Below are positions 1 to 8,035 of a stretch of DNA of 64,000 bases, piece by piece; position 1 is the stretch's first letter; each line of letters opens with the position of its first letter. Under the pieces are notes generated by a model. That model was not told where the DNA came from and searched no databases. It saw only the letters and a list, made by a program, of their open reading frames with translations. The stretch lies in contig CAZZAM010000008.1 in the NCBI GenBank assembly GCA_964652775.1, positions 47,415 to 111,414 of the forward strand. The letters are read 5' to 3'. Made by a program: the position numbers and the translations under genes. The stretch comes from UBA11346 sp038060575. GTDB lineage: Bacteria > Planctomycetota > UBA11346.

Positions 1-331
1 TCGACTCGACCGCCGCCGAGTAGATGAAGCGTTGCACGTTCTCGTCAATCGCCGTGCCGTCCTGCGGCAGCAGGCGAATCCCCATCGCCTCAAGCCGCTG
101 GCGGAGTTCAGGATTCTCGCCGCGATCAAATCCGCGATCCGAACCCTGCACGTCATGCCCCCACACCCGCATGATCTGCGCGAGGGGATTCATCCCTTGT
201 CCGGCGATGCCAGAGAAATGCATCAGCATCGCGGGGAGGCTATCGAGTTGGTTGCGAGTGCCAGTGGGCAAAGCAGCCAAAGCCAAAGCGATAGCCATCG
301 CATTGGCCATAGCCATGGCAGCATCCGTCAT
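1..331 (-). CDS. Mur ligase (MurC/Mpl-like), N-terminal part, cut by window edge
   Basis: Mur ligases add amino acids or peptides to UDP-MurNAc in the cytoplasm. Reading leftwards from an ATG at 331, the frame stays open to base 1 (about 110 residues). It contains HFSGIAGQGM followed by a GHDVQGSD segment, the Rossmann-like start typical of the MurC/Mpl N-terminal domain, then ENPEL and a FIYSAAVES stretch resembling the conserved SSA region. The ATP-binding and catalytic domains lie outside the window, so MurC cannot be told from Mpl or a paralogue. About 38 residues precede the HFSGIAG strand, so an internal ATG could be the true start. The ATG overlaps the upstream gene's stop as ATGA, which suggests translational coupling. 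Confidence 0.72.
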   Translation of the reverse strand, partial: MTDAAMAMANAMAIALALAALPTGTRNQLDSLPAMLMHFSGIAGQGMNPLAQIMRVWGHDVQGSDRGFDRGENPELRQRLEAMGIRLLPQDGTAIDENVQRFIYSAAVES

Positions 332-678
332 CCAGCACGGAGCCGCCGAATGAGGCACGTGATCTGCCGCCCAACCCGATCAAGATCATCACTAACAACA
401 CCGACTTGTTGAGCATCAATCAAACCGAGATCCGCCGCGATCTGTAATTGAGCAACCAGCTCCGTCACAGAACCGCGAGCGATATCGAGAAAACGCGCAA
501 AATCCGCATCAGTCGAACGACCTCGACCTTCGGCAATGTTGGACACAACGCTGGTAGCCGCCCGACGGATCTGATCGCGCAGCGACGGATCACCCGGAAT
601 CGTTGCCGCAAGGCGATAGGCAGCAGTGCATGGTTGTCTGGCGGTCTGATAGACACGCAGATTGGTCAGATTGGACAT
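328..678 (-). CDS. four-helix bundle protein (23S rRNA intervening-sequence family)
   Basis: A 116-residue protein matching the small four-helix-bundle family first seen in 23S rRNA intervening sequences. Typical features are an N-terminal LRVYQTAR helix, a DPSLRDQIRRAATSVVSNIA segment and EGRGRST followed by a helix with RFLDIARGSVTEL. I start it at ATG 678 because GGAG lies just upstream; an earlier ATG at 702 adds eight unlikely residues. Its TGA stop overlaps the start of the Mur ligase gene, so the two are probably co-translated. The biochemical role of the family is not settled. Its placement here is outside any rRNA operon. Confidence 0.8.
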   Translation of the reverse strand: MSNLTNLRVYQTARQPCTAAYRLAATIPGDPSLRDQIRRAATSVVSNIAEGRGRSTDADFARFLDIARGSVTELVAQLQIAADLGLIDAQQVGVVSDDLDRVGRQITCLIRRLRAG

Positions 679-782
679 GGTGGATCTCCACCAACCCACC
701 ACCGGTCGCGCGCAGCGGTCAACCCCGCAGCCGCGTCAGCGGTGCGCGCAGCGCAGGGTTGACGGCGAGCACGAGCGGTACG

Positions 783-1232
783 ATGGAATACAACGAGCCG
801 AAACCGTCATGGATACCACAAGACAATGGCTCTTGTACCGAAACAATTCACACGCTAGACAATCTCATGATTTTGATAAATGCGAGGTTTATCTTAGGCG
901 GTAGACCACTGGACGAAGTCATCGGAGAGTTTTATCACATCATTTGTCGCGATGTGTCTCCGTATGAAAACCATGGTGATTACAACCATGACGGCATGAT
1001 CAAAGTCATTATTCGCTTACATGGAAACACACAGGACGCGAAAGAGATTATTGGAAAAATCGGCGATCCATTTTGGCAACATGAATGGAAAACGAAACGC
1101 GGCGAGATGGAGCGATCAAGAGACTGCCTTGACGTCATAATAGATTCCAGGAACGAGCTGACCAAAATGAAGGAATTATTCTGGCTCAATGTGTATTGCG
1201 AAGAAAAGGAAACTCTAAAACCGCCGCACTAG
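783..1232 (+). CDS. hypothetical protein, AT-rich orphan
   Basis: A 149-residue frame starting MEYNEPKPSW and ending KETLKPPH. I do not recognise a family. It is soluble, acidic to neutral, rich in Ile, Asp, Glu and Lys, with no signal peptide or membrane segment. Base composition is visibly more AT-rich than neighbouring genes, and codons such as ATA, TTA and AAA are common, which hints at foreign origin. The reading frame is open further upstream to 603, but that part is GC-rich and looks non-coding. No clear ribosome site is visible. A 31-base sequence identical to one after another AT-rich orphan (near 36.4 kb) follows it. Confidence 0.5.
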   Translation: MEYNEPKPSWIPQDNGSCTETIHTLDNLMILINARFILGGRPLDEVIGEFYHIICRDVSPYENHGDYNHDGMIKVIIRLHGNTQDAKEIIGKIGDPFWQHEWKTKRGEMERSRDCLDVIIDSRNELTKMKELFWLNVYCEEKETLKPPH

Positions 1233-1299
1233 AAATCGCTAACTGAAAGTGGTTGACGTTCGTTTTGTGTCCGCAATAGGTTCAGGATTTTCATTGCCC

Positions 1300-1330
1300 C
1301 AGCCACGCTGGAGCGTGGCGTTCCCAGGCC
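1300..1330. repeat. 31-bp repeat with inner hairpin, copy 1
   Basis: Contains the perfect palindromic stem CCACGC..GCGTGG followed by CGTTCCCAGGCC. An identical 31-base copy lies at 36388-36418. It sits directly against the mutM stop codon, which begins at 1332. Confidence 0.8.
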
Positions 1331-1331
1331 T

Positions 1332-2144
1332 TCACTTCTGACACCTCGGACACCACACCGACGCCCGCCCACCAATCACGCGGCCTTTCAGTGTAGATTT
1401 GCACATCGAACACGCCTGTCCCTCGCGGCCGTAAACCCGGAACGTGTGCTGGAATCGTCCGGACAGTCCGTTGACGTGGCGGAAGTCGTCGATCGATGAA
1501 CCGCCGGCGGCAATGGCCTCGGACAACACTTCGCGAATCACACCGACCAACCGTTCGACGCGTGTCTTGGTGATGCGACCAGCGGCGCGCAGCGGATGGA
1601 TGCCGGAGCGGAACAAACTCTCGGCGGCGTAGATGTTACCGACGCCAACGACGACCGCCTGATCCATGATCACAGCCTTCACTGGCGCACGGCGATGGCG
1701 TTGGAACGCGCTGAACAAAACATCGGTGTCGAACGCTGTACTCAATGGCTCCGGTCCCAATGCGTCGAGAGCCGGATGCCGATCACCGTGACGCAGCAAA
1801 TCGATGAGGCCGAAACGGCGCGGGTCATTGAACACAACGCGGCGGCCGTCCTTCAGTTCCAGAACGACATGATCGTGCATCTTCTGATCACCCTCAGGCG
1901 CGAGCCGCCACACGCCGGTCATGCCGAGATGGCAGAGTAGGCCGGGGCCATCCGTATCGATCAATAGATACTTGGCCCGGCGACGAACCCCCCGCACGGT
2001 TCGGCCGGCCAACTGCGAGGCCAAGTCCCGGGGCATCGGTTTCCGCAGGTCCTTACGCATGGCCCGCGCCCTGGCGATCACCGATCCAGCGAGTAATCGC
2101 TGCAAACCAGCGCGAACGGTCTCGACTTCGGGGAGTTCGGGCAC
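1332..2144 (-). CDS. mutM: formamidopyrimidine-DNA glycosylase
   Basis: Fpg/MutM removes 8-oxoguanine and ring-opened purines from DNA and nicks the abasic site (base excision repair). The mature N-terminus PELPEVETVR supplies the catalytic proline and Glu. A GTG start at 2144 gives this terminus exactly; a longer frame from ATG 2186 would bury the catalytic proline and is rejected. The 270-residue length equals the family norm. The C-terminus carries the zinc finger CSMC...CPRCQK, and an internal GVGNIYAAE segment is the usual DNA-binding loop. It stands alone, divergent from the FHA-like gene at 2228. Confidence 0.95.
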   Translation of the reverse strand: MPELPEVETVRAGLQRLLAGSVIARARAMRKDLRKPMPRDLASQLAGRTVRGVRRRAKYLLIDTDGPGLLCHLGMTGVWRLAPEGDQKMHDHVVLELKDGRRVVFNDPRRFGLIDLLRHGDRHPALDALGPEPLSTAFDTDVLFSAFQRHRRAPVKAVIMDQAVVVGVGNIYAAESLFRSGIHPLRAAGRITKTRVERLVGVIREVLSEAIAAGGSSIDDFRHVNGLSGRFQHTFRVYGREGQACSMCKSTLKGRVIGGRASVWCPRCQK

Positions 2145-2227
2145 GGCGGCATGCTCTGTGCTTTGGAGCCAGGGGAAAGCCGACACCAGTTGACCCTCGC
2201 GCCCGCCCTACACACAATGCCCGACGC

Positions 2228-3178
2228 ATGCAATACGCCCTTGAGGCTCTCGCTGACGGTAAGCAACTGCGGATCGATCCGGCGCAGCCGTTATCGCTGA
2301 AAGTAAAACGTCACAACCAGCCCGGCGGTGAGATCCTGGTCGGCCTCAAAGACGGCAAGCTGTACCTGGATAACCGCAGCACGGCGACCTGCATGGTCAA
2401 CGATGTGCAGAAGGCTGCAGCGGCGTTGGCGCAAGGCGATCGCCTCCAGCTGGGCACGTCTGCCTTCATGGTCGTGGCCATCCAGGCGGTCACGGATGTC
2501 GAAGTCGTTGAACCACGCACTGGCAGTGGCGAGCCCGCAAAGCGCGCGCAACCAACCCCGCCTCCAGTGCCGATGACCGCGATGTATCGCACGCCTGCTG
2601 GTGGAACCAAGGTGCCAACGCCGACTCCGGCGGCAAAACCCTCTTCGGATAGCGATCAGTTGCGTAACCAGCGCCGGATCAGCGCCAGTCGGTTGACCGC
2701 TGTTGAGCCCACCTCGACCCAAAGTTCTGGACTGTTGAAGCGCATGTCGGCGGCCTTCACTGGCCGCAATGAACGTCAGCGTCTGGAACAGTTGGAACAA
2801 GAACGCCGCGCCGCGCTCATCGAATCTGGGCGCCGCAGCCTGGGCGATGGCGGCGGATTCGGCCTGCCGCCAGACGCGATGAGCAAACTACAAAACGACG
2901 AAGCGGTGATACTGACCCAGGCTGATCTCGCTGGCCTAAGCCAATGGCGCACCGATCGGCAACGCCTCGTACGTCTGGATGCTGAAATCGCTGCGCTGCG
3001 CCAAGCCTTGTTCCTGGGTCCCGATCCCGACGCCGTTCTCCTGACCACGCCGACCCTGCGCTCAGACGAACGGGTAAAGACCGACCGAGCATTCGCGACC
3101 ATGGACGAGATCGGCACGCAAGAACTCAGTGGCATGGTTGATAGTGGAAAGCCGCAGAAGGGGACGAAGGGGAAATGA
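2228..3178 (+). CDS. FHA-like domain protein of unknown role
   Basis: A 316-residue cytoplasmic protein. Residues 1 to about 95 have the strand pattern of an FHA-like beta-sandwich: short strands separated by GGEILVG, GKLYLDNRST and GDRLQLGTSAF, resembling phosphothreonine-binding modules, although the classic GR..SRxHA motif is not evident. A Pro/Thr-rich linker (about 100-150) follows, then a charged coiled-coil-like region (about 185-205) and a C-terminal helical part. No enzyme motif is seen. With the Ser/Thr kinase at 11.8 kb and the FHA activator at 15.3 kb it could belong to phospho-signalling, but that is inference. The gene ends three bases before a long palindrome. Confidence 0.55.
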   Translation: MQYALEALADGKQLRIDPAQPLSLKVKRHNQPGGEILVGLKDGKLYLDNRSTATCMVNDVQKAAAALAQGDRLQLGTSAFMVVAIQAVTDVEVVEPRTGSGEPAKRAQPTPPPVPMTAMYRTPAGGTKVPTPTPAAKPSSDSDQLRNQRRISASRLTAVEPTSTQSSGLLKRMSAAFTGRNERQRLEQLEQERRAALIESGRRSLGDGGGFGLPPDAMSKLQNDEAVILTQADLAGLSQWRTDRQRLVRLDAEIAALRQALFLGPDPDAVLLTTPTLRSDERVKTDRAFATMDEIGTQELSGMVDSGKPQKGTKGK

Positions 3179-3180
3179 GT

Positions 3181-3330
3181 GAAATGCCAAATGCTGGAAT
3201 GCTGGAATGGATGCGGTGAATAAGCACGACTTACCTGACCGAACAAATAGCTCCTCAGCGGCCTATCCGAACACCCAGCGCTGATTTCTAACACATTCAA
3301 GCATTCCAGCATTCCAGCATTTGGCATTTC
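3181..3330. repeat. AATGCTGG-word palindrome
   Basis: Arms 3181-3209 and 3302-3330 are a perfect 29-bp inverted repeat made of GAAATGCC plus iterated AATGCTGG octamers, with a loop of about 92 bases. The left arm begins two bases after the stop of the FHA-like gene, and the right arm ends 24 bases before the next start. Confidence 0.9.
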
Positions 3331-3354
3331 CCCAAAACGCCCACACTGCGCCTC

Positions 3355-4707
3355 GTGCTCGCTCTCCACCTTGGCATGCGTTGGCTGAAGCGTCGCCGTG
3401 CGTCATGGTTGGCGCTGGCTGCGATCACGCTCACCGTCGCGGTGCCAATTATCGTCGTTGGCGTGATGCAGGGCTGGATGGAGGTCACTGCGCGCCAAGC
3501 GCGGGCATCTGAAAGCGATGTGGTCATCGTCGCGCCGGGCGTTACTGGTGCCGATCGGCTGCGCGATCACCTTGCCGCAATTCCTGGAGTAGCCGCCGTT
3601 GCGCCGTATGTGCAAAGCTGGGGCGTGATGAATCGGAACCGTGGAGATTCGTCGCTCACCATTCCGTGTCAGATTGAGGGACTTGATTGGGAGGCGGACT
3701 GGAACTTGGGTCGTTTGACGGCGACGGCATTGCATCCACAACCAGTTCTGGATCTGAGTTCGCCACCACTGCCACCAGATCGTCGTGGCACCGGATTCCT
3801 GACGCCGGCGTGGCGCTCGACCACCGTCCTCGCTGGACTACACCTCGCGCTGGCCTTCGGTGGGCTGCCTGCTGCGCTGCCACCAGCCCAGCGTCCAACA
3901 CCGGGCATCGTCTGCGGACGCGAGTTATTGTATCCCCATCACATGCGGCCAGGAGAGCTGGTGTCGATCGTCGTGCCCAATGGCACCGGTGGTAAAGCTG
4001 GTGCGGCGCTGCAGGCCGAGATCAGTGATACCCTGGGCATCGGCGTGATTGAGATCGACCGCTTTCTCGTCCTCGCACCGTTACCATTGGCGCAGCGCAC
4101 GCTGGGCATGCAGGCAAAGAATGGAAACTCGGCAAAATTAAGTGGCTGGCGTTTGTCGGCACAGCCAGGCACTGATCCCTACCGCCTAGCAGCGCTGGTC
4201 TCCACCGACACAGGACTATTTGCCGAAACGTGGCAGGACCTGCGTGGCAATCTCGTCAAAGGCATGCAGGTCCAACGCAATATCGGCATTCTGGTCATGA
4301 TTCTCATCCAGTTCATCACTGTGTTCATCGTCTACGCGGTGTTCTCGACCATGGTCGTCGAGCTGCGCCACGACATCGGTGTGCTGCGTGGCATCGGCGC
4401 ACGCCGCCGTGATATCGCGTGGGCATTCATCCTCGCCGGACTGATCGCGTGCATTGGCGGCGGCGTGCTTGGCTGGGCGCTCGGTTGGGGCGTGCTCGCG
4501 GCGCTGAATCCGTTCAGCCATCTGACTGGCATTTCGCTCTTTCCCCAGGACGTCATCTACACGCCCGAAGCACCGACCAGCTACGCGTGGTGGATCCCAC
4601 CCATGTTCATCGGCTCGATGACGGTAATCGGCCTGATCGCGGTCGCACTGCCAGCGTGGCGCGCGGCCCGGGTCGATCCCATCGAAACCCTGCGGGAGGG
4701 CGCATGA
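3355..4707 (+). CDS. ABC transporter permease, LolC/MacB (FtsX-like) family
   Basis: A 450-residue inner-membrane permease. It has one N-terminal membrane helix (about 17-37), a large periplasmic domain (about 40-310), then three C-terminal helices (about 318-340, 360-390 and 415-440), the topology of FtsX/LolC/MacB proteins. The cytoplasmic coupling segment ELRHDIGVLRGIGARRRDI between helices 2 and 3 and the terminal AWRAARVDPIETLREG are hallmarks. These systems extract lipoproteins or export substrates across the envelope by mechanotransmission. The start is GTG at 3355. The stop overlaps the ATPase gene start as ATGA, so both subunits are made together. The exact substrate is unknown. Confidence 0.9.
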   Translation: MLALHLGMRWLKRRRASWLALAAITLTVAVPIIVVGVMQGWMEVTARQARASESDVVIVAPGVTGADRLRDHLAAIPGVAAVAPYVQSWGVMNRNRGDSSLTIPCQIEGLDWEADWNLGRLTATALHPQPVLDLSSPPLPPDRRGTGFLTPAWRSTTVLAGLHLALAFGGLPAALPPAQRPTPGIVCGRELLYPHHMRPGELVSIVVPNGTGGKAGAALQAEISDTLGIGVIEIDRFLVLAPLPLAQRTLGMQAKNGNSAKLSGWRLSAQPGTDPYRLAALVSTDTGLFAETWQDLRGNLVKGMQVQRNIGILVMILIQFITVFIVYAVFSTMVVELRHDIGVLRGIGARRRDIAWAFILAGLIACIGGGVLGWALGWGVLAALNPFSHLTGISLFPQDVIYTPEAPTSYAWWIPPMFIGSMTVIGLIAVALPAWRAARVDPIETLREGA

Positions 4708-5366
4708 GCGCGCGCCTCATCGTTACCGGCGTGGCCAAAGCGTATCCCGGCCTGAAAGTCCTGAACGGTCTGAATCTCACGCTGGAAAGCGGCGAGATCA
4801 TTGCTGTTCGCGGTGCCTCGGGAACAGGTAAAAGCACCCTGCTGCATTGTCTGGGACTGCTTGATCGTCCTGACGTCGGCTCGATCGTTTTGGATGGCGA
4901 GGAGTTGACACAGTTGTCCGACAGCTGCCGCACCGCCATGCGCGCGCAACGCATTGGCTTCGTATTCCAGGCATTTCATCTGTTGTCCGATTTCACCGTG
5001 GTCGAAAACGTGACCATGGCGGCGCGCACAGCCGGCCTTGAACCGCAGGCCGCACGTGCCCGCGCCGAGGCCTTGCTGACCCGGGTCGGACTCGGCGGAC
5101 GCGATGGCGACATCCGCACATTGTCGGGTGGTGAGCGTCAGCGCGTAGCCCTGTGCCGTGCACTGTTGACCAAACCAGCCCTGTTGCTGGCTGACGAGCC
5201 AACCGGAAATCTTGACCCTACGACGGCGCGCATCGTCCTCGGCGAAATTGTCGCATTGGCCAAAGACAGCGGATCCAGCGTAATCATCGTAACGCACGAT
5301 GCCGATGTTGCAGCGCGGGCCGATAAACGGTATGAATTGAAGGATGGACGGTTGGAGTTGGCGTAG
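4704..5366 (+). CDS. ABC transporter ATP-binding protein, LolD/MacB type
   Basis: A 220-residue ATPase partner of the upstream permease. It shows Walker A GASGTGKST (about residues 36-44), the Q-loop in FVFQAFHLL, signature LSGGERQRV, Walker B LLLADEPTGNLD and the switch His in VTHD. The Q-loop context and PTGNLD wording are typical of the LolD/MacB/FtsE group rather than importers. It begins inside the last codons of the permease (ATGA). No third gene follows; a palindrome occupies the gap. Together the pair is either a lipoprotein-releasing system or a MacB-like exporter. Confidence 0.92.
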   Translation: MSARLIVTGVAKAYPGLKVLNGLNLTLESGEIIAVRGASGTGKSTLLHCLGLLDRPDVGSIVLDGEELTQLSDSCRTAMRAQRIGFVFQAFHLLSDFTVVENVTMAARTAGLEPQAARARAEALLTRVGLGGRDGDIRTLSGGERQRVALCRALLTKPALLLADEPTGNLDPTTARIVLGEIVALAKDSGSSVIIVTHDADVAARADKRYELKDGRLELA

Positions 5367-5371
5367 ACACA

Positions 5372-5470
5372 GAAATGTCGAATGCTCGAATGTCGAATGC
5401 TCGAATAATTTAAAAGAAACGTCAGCGGCCGATGATTCTCAACATTCGAGCATTCGAGCATTCTACATTC
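5372..5470. repeat. AATGCTCG-word palindrome
   Basis: Left arm 5372-5407 and right arm 5441-5470 are imperfect inverted repeats built from AATGCTCG/AATGTCG words. It is the same design as the AATGCTGG elements but with G changed to C in the word, and the change appears in both arms. It lies between two convergent genes. Confidence 0.82.
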
Positions 5471-5475
5471 CTACC

Positions 5476-6210
5476 CTACGGCCTCGGCCCTTCCCGCCGT
5501 ACAACCCACGCCTCGGTGCCGTACCGTTCAGCGTGGATTCTTAGCGCAGTTGCCAATTCCGCCGATGTCCACAACCCGGATACCAACGGCAAACCAAGTG
5601 CGGTGCTGATTCCCTCGCAAATCGCCGCCGCGGCGTGGTCCCAACTCAGACCACATCCGCGCACCGCATCGCGATCCCAGGCATTGGTGTCGAGCTTGAG
5701 GCTGCCGTGGAGGATACATCGCTGGCCGCGTACGCGCGCTGCACTGCCCAGGGCTTTGCCGCCATCGGCGTGCACGACGTCGTCTGCAGCAGGACTCGCA
5801 AAACAGCGCGGTTCGTCGGCATAGCGGCGGTCACCGACCGTATTGGTCTGCAACGACAGCACCGCACCGCGTTGGGCCAGGGAGTTCAATATTGCGCCGT
5901 GAATCAGCGGATACAGATCACGAGCACGTTTCGGAAATCCGTGTTGATCCAAGACTCCCGCCAAACAGTAGGTCACCTCATGTTCATGCCAAATCGCACC
6001 GCCCCCGGTGATGCGGCGGACCACCGCCGTGCCATATGGCAGGGAGGCAACGATCCCAGCGTAGTCCTGGAAACATCCCAACGACACCGCTCGTGGATTC
6101 CATCGGTACAGTCGCAGGCTTGGTTCCGTGGCCTCGACCAGCAGCGCCTCATCACGTGCCATTTGTTCAGCACCGTCAGCGGTTAGCTCAGGAAGCAGAC
6201 GTACGCTCAT
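5476..6210 (-). CDS. lipoate/octanoate transferase (LplA/LipM-like)
   Basis: A 244-residue member of the BPL_LplA_LipB fold, which attaches lipoate or octanoate to lipoyl domains of 2-oxoacid dehydrogenases and GcvH. Visible motifs are SLGCFQDY, the ligand-binding RRITGGGAIWH (about residues 65-75), and GKALGSAARVRGQRCILHGSL with the conserved lysine and the HGS turn. DEPRCFASP resembles the Cys-Phe segment of this group. There is no separate C-terminal LplA domain, so it may be an octanoyltransferase of the LipM type rather than a full lipoate ligase. It stands alone, convergent to the ABC exporter. Confidence 0.85.
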   Translation of the reverse strand: MSVRLLPELTADGAEQMARDEALLVEATEPSLRLYRWNPRAVSLGCFQDYAGIVASLPYGTAVVRRITGGGAIWHEHEVTYCLAGVLDQHGFPKRARDLYPLIHGAILNSLAQRGAVLSLQTNTVGDRRYADEPRCFASPAADDVVHADGGKALGSAARVRGQRCILHGSLKLDTNAWDRDAVRGCGLSWDHAAAAICEGISTALGLPLVSGLWTSAELATALRIHAERYGTEAWVVRREGPRP

Positions 6211-6261
6211 GACGAGCGCCTAGCTTCAGCAGCGATCCCACAGCACAATCCTACGCTGCCG

Positions 6262-6948
6262 TCAGTCGTGTGCAGGACTCGCCGGAGATGGTTCGACACC
6301 CTGGGTTGATTCAGGTTGCGCAACCGGCGTTGGCCTTGGTGGCTTCGCCGATTGCACGACCTCCAACCACAAACGACCGGCCAACTCGCTCGCACGCGCT
6401 CGCCAAACGCTGTCGAGCTGAACCACATCAATACCATGCAACACTTGGTTTGCCTCGCTAATCCGCTGCAGATGCATGAGTGCCTCTGCTTCCATTATCT
6501 GGGTCTCACCGCGCAAATCCGCCGGGTTGTTCAAGCGCACCCACTGCACGGTGGTCAGGATGTCATCCCATCGCCGCTCACCCGCCAGCAGCTGACAGCG
6601 TATCCGATGAATATTCCCTGCCGCTAGAGGGCGTCTCGACAACTCGCGTCGCCACTGCTCAGCATCGAGGAGAATGGTCCCAGTGGGAACCCCTTCCTGG
6701 GCGCGTTGCGTATAGGTGGCCCGCTCGTCGCGGACGGCGGCGACCAGTTCGGTCATGTCGCGACTCAGGATCATCAGGAACCAACCGAGCGTAACCAGAA
6801 GCGCGAGCGCTATCGTGAGCAGCGCCAAGGTCATCGGCGATGGTCGCGCGATCGCTATCCGCTGCTTACCGGCAATAGCGACAGTCTCGTCGTGACGCGT
6901 CAGCGCCCCGGCCAATGAGGATACAGACGGCCTACGTGCCGAGTCCAT
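6262..6948 (-). CDS. hypothetical single-pass membrane protein
   Basis: A 228-residue protein with a cytoplasmic N-terminus of about 38 residues, one strong membrane helix (about 39-62, TLALLTIALALLVTLGWF) and an outside domain. The outside domain is helical and may fold as tetratricopeptide-like hairpins (RPLAAGNIHRIRCQLLAGER, then NNPADLRGETQIMEAEALMHLQR). It ends in a Pro/Ser-rich tail. I choose ATG 6948, which has GGAG five bases upstream; a GTG two codons earlier is less likely. I do not recognise a named family. It lies 51 bases upstream of the lipoate transferase gene on the same strand, so co-transcription is possible. Confidence 0.6.
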   Translation of the reverse strand: MDSARRPSVSSLAGALTRHDETVAIAGKQRIAIARPSPMTLALLTIALALLVTLGWFLMILSRDMTELVAAVRDERATYTQRAQEGVPTGTILLDAEQWRRELSRRPLAAGNIHRIRCQLLAGERRWDDILTTVQWVRLNNPADLRGETQIMEAEALMHLQRISEANQVLHGIDVVQLDSVWRARASELAGRLWLEVVQSAKPPRPTPVAQPESTQGVEPSPASPAHD

Positions 6949-7164
6949 AAACACTCCGTGTCGTCAGGCGCTACACGCGCCTGGGTTGCCAGAAGGAAGC
7001 GCATGGACTGTGCCAAGTAGGTCGGCGGACTCCAGAATACCGGCCTGCCAACGACACGCCCCTCCTACCTCCTGTTTCATTAGATGCAGATAGAGGATGA
7101 CTGGATGTGTCCACATGTAAGGCTTCGCCATCGCTACCGGCCATGGTACTTGCAGGAGCCCGCC

Positions 7165-8001
7165 GTGCCACGATCAACTCCGCTCTTCCTCTCGCTCCTC
7201 GCTGGATCGCTCGCCGCCGAATGCTCGGACGCTGGGATTTGCCGACTGGCGCCGCGGGAACCGGTGGACTCCGAACATGCCTGGAGCCTGGGGGCGAGCT
7301 TGGGCATCGCCGCAGGAGCAGAAACTACCGATGTCGTCTATCAGACGCTGACACCTCGGGTGGGCTGGCGCTCGACCAGCGGATTGCGCCTATCAGCAGA
7401 AGTCCCACTGATCAGCCTGAGTGGGCCAGTCGGGGACGCGAGCGGGGTTGGAGATGCGCTGATCTGGGGTGAACAGGTCGTGGCGTCGGGGGACTGGGGC
7501 GATCTTGGGGTGCAGCTTGGCGCGCGCCTGCCCACCGGAAACGACAATGCACGTCCCGGTTTACCCCAGGCGTATCAACTCGGCCTTGGACCAGCCGACA
7601 TGCTCGCCGGCATTGGTTGGTGGCGTGATGGCTACAGCGCTGGAGTTGCCTATGCCCTCGCTGGTGGTGCCAATAATCTGGCTGGGACCAATCTGGAACG
7701 CGGCGACGATCTGGTCCTCCGCGCTGGCTACAGCCACTCCATCGCTGCCTATACCGCTGGTCTCCAGGTCGTGGTGGTGTCTCGACTGGCCGAGTCGAGT
7801 GTACAGACGCCAACCGGCCGAGCCACGGTGAGTAAAAGTGACGGAGTGCAGCTTAACCTGCGACCCTCATTGGCTTGGCAGGCTGCTCCCGCCTGGCGCG
7901 TCGACTTGGCGCTGGCACTACCGATGTTGAAGCGTGACAACGATGTTGACGGCCTGACTCGACGTTTCGCTGGTGACCTTGGTCTGACTGTCGGGTTCTA
8001 A
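7165..8001 (+). CDS. outer-membrane beta-barrel-like protein
   Basis: A 278-residue exported protein. GTG 7165 is preferred as start because AGGAG lies six bases upstream and it gives a clean signal peptide (PRSTPLFLSLLAGSLAA). The mature part alternates short amphipathic strands (LRLSAEVPLISL, LGVQLGARLPTG, YSAGVAYALAGG, AYTAGLQVVVVSR, VQLNLRPSLAWQ) and ends LGLTVGF with a terminal Phe, the usual BAM recognition signal. It resembles transporter-like barrels of about twelve strands. No partner genes are adjacent and the substrate is unknown. A frame extends upstream to 7084 but lacks a secretion signal there. Confidence 0.7.
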   Translation: MPRSTPLFLSLLAGSLAAECSDAGICRLAPREPVDSEHAWSLGASLGIAAGAETTDVVYQTLTPRVGWRSTSGLRLSAEVPLISLSGPVGDASGVGDALIWGEQVVASGDWGDLGVQLGARLPTGNDNARPGLPQAYQLGLGPADMLAGIGWWRDGYSAGVAYALAGGANNLAGTNLERGDDLVLRAGYSHSIAAYTAGLQVVVVSRLAESSVQTPTGRATVSKSDGVQLNLRPSLAWQAAPAWRVDLALALPMLKRDNDVDGLTRRFAGDLGLTVGF

Positions 8002-8035
8002 GCCACGAGAAAGTCGATGACCATGTACAAACACG

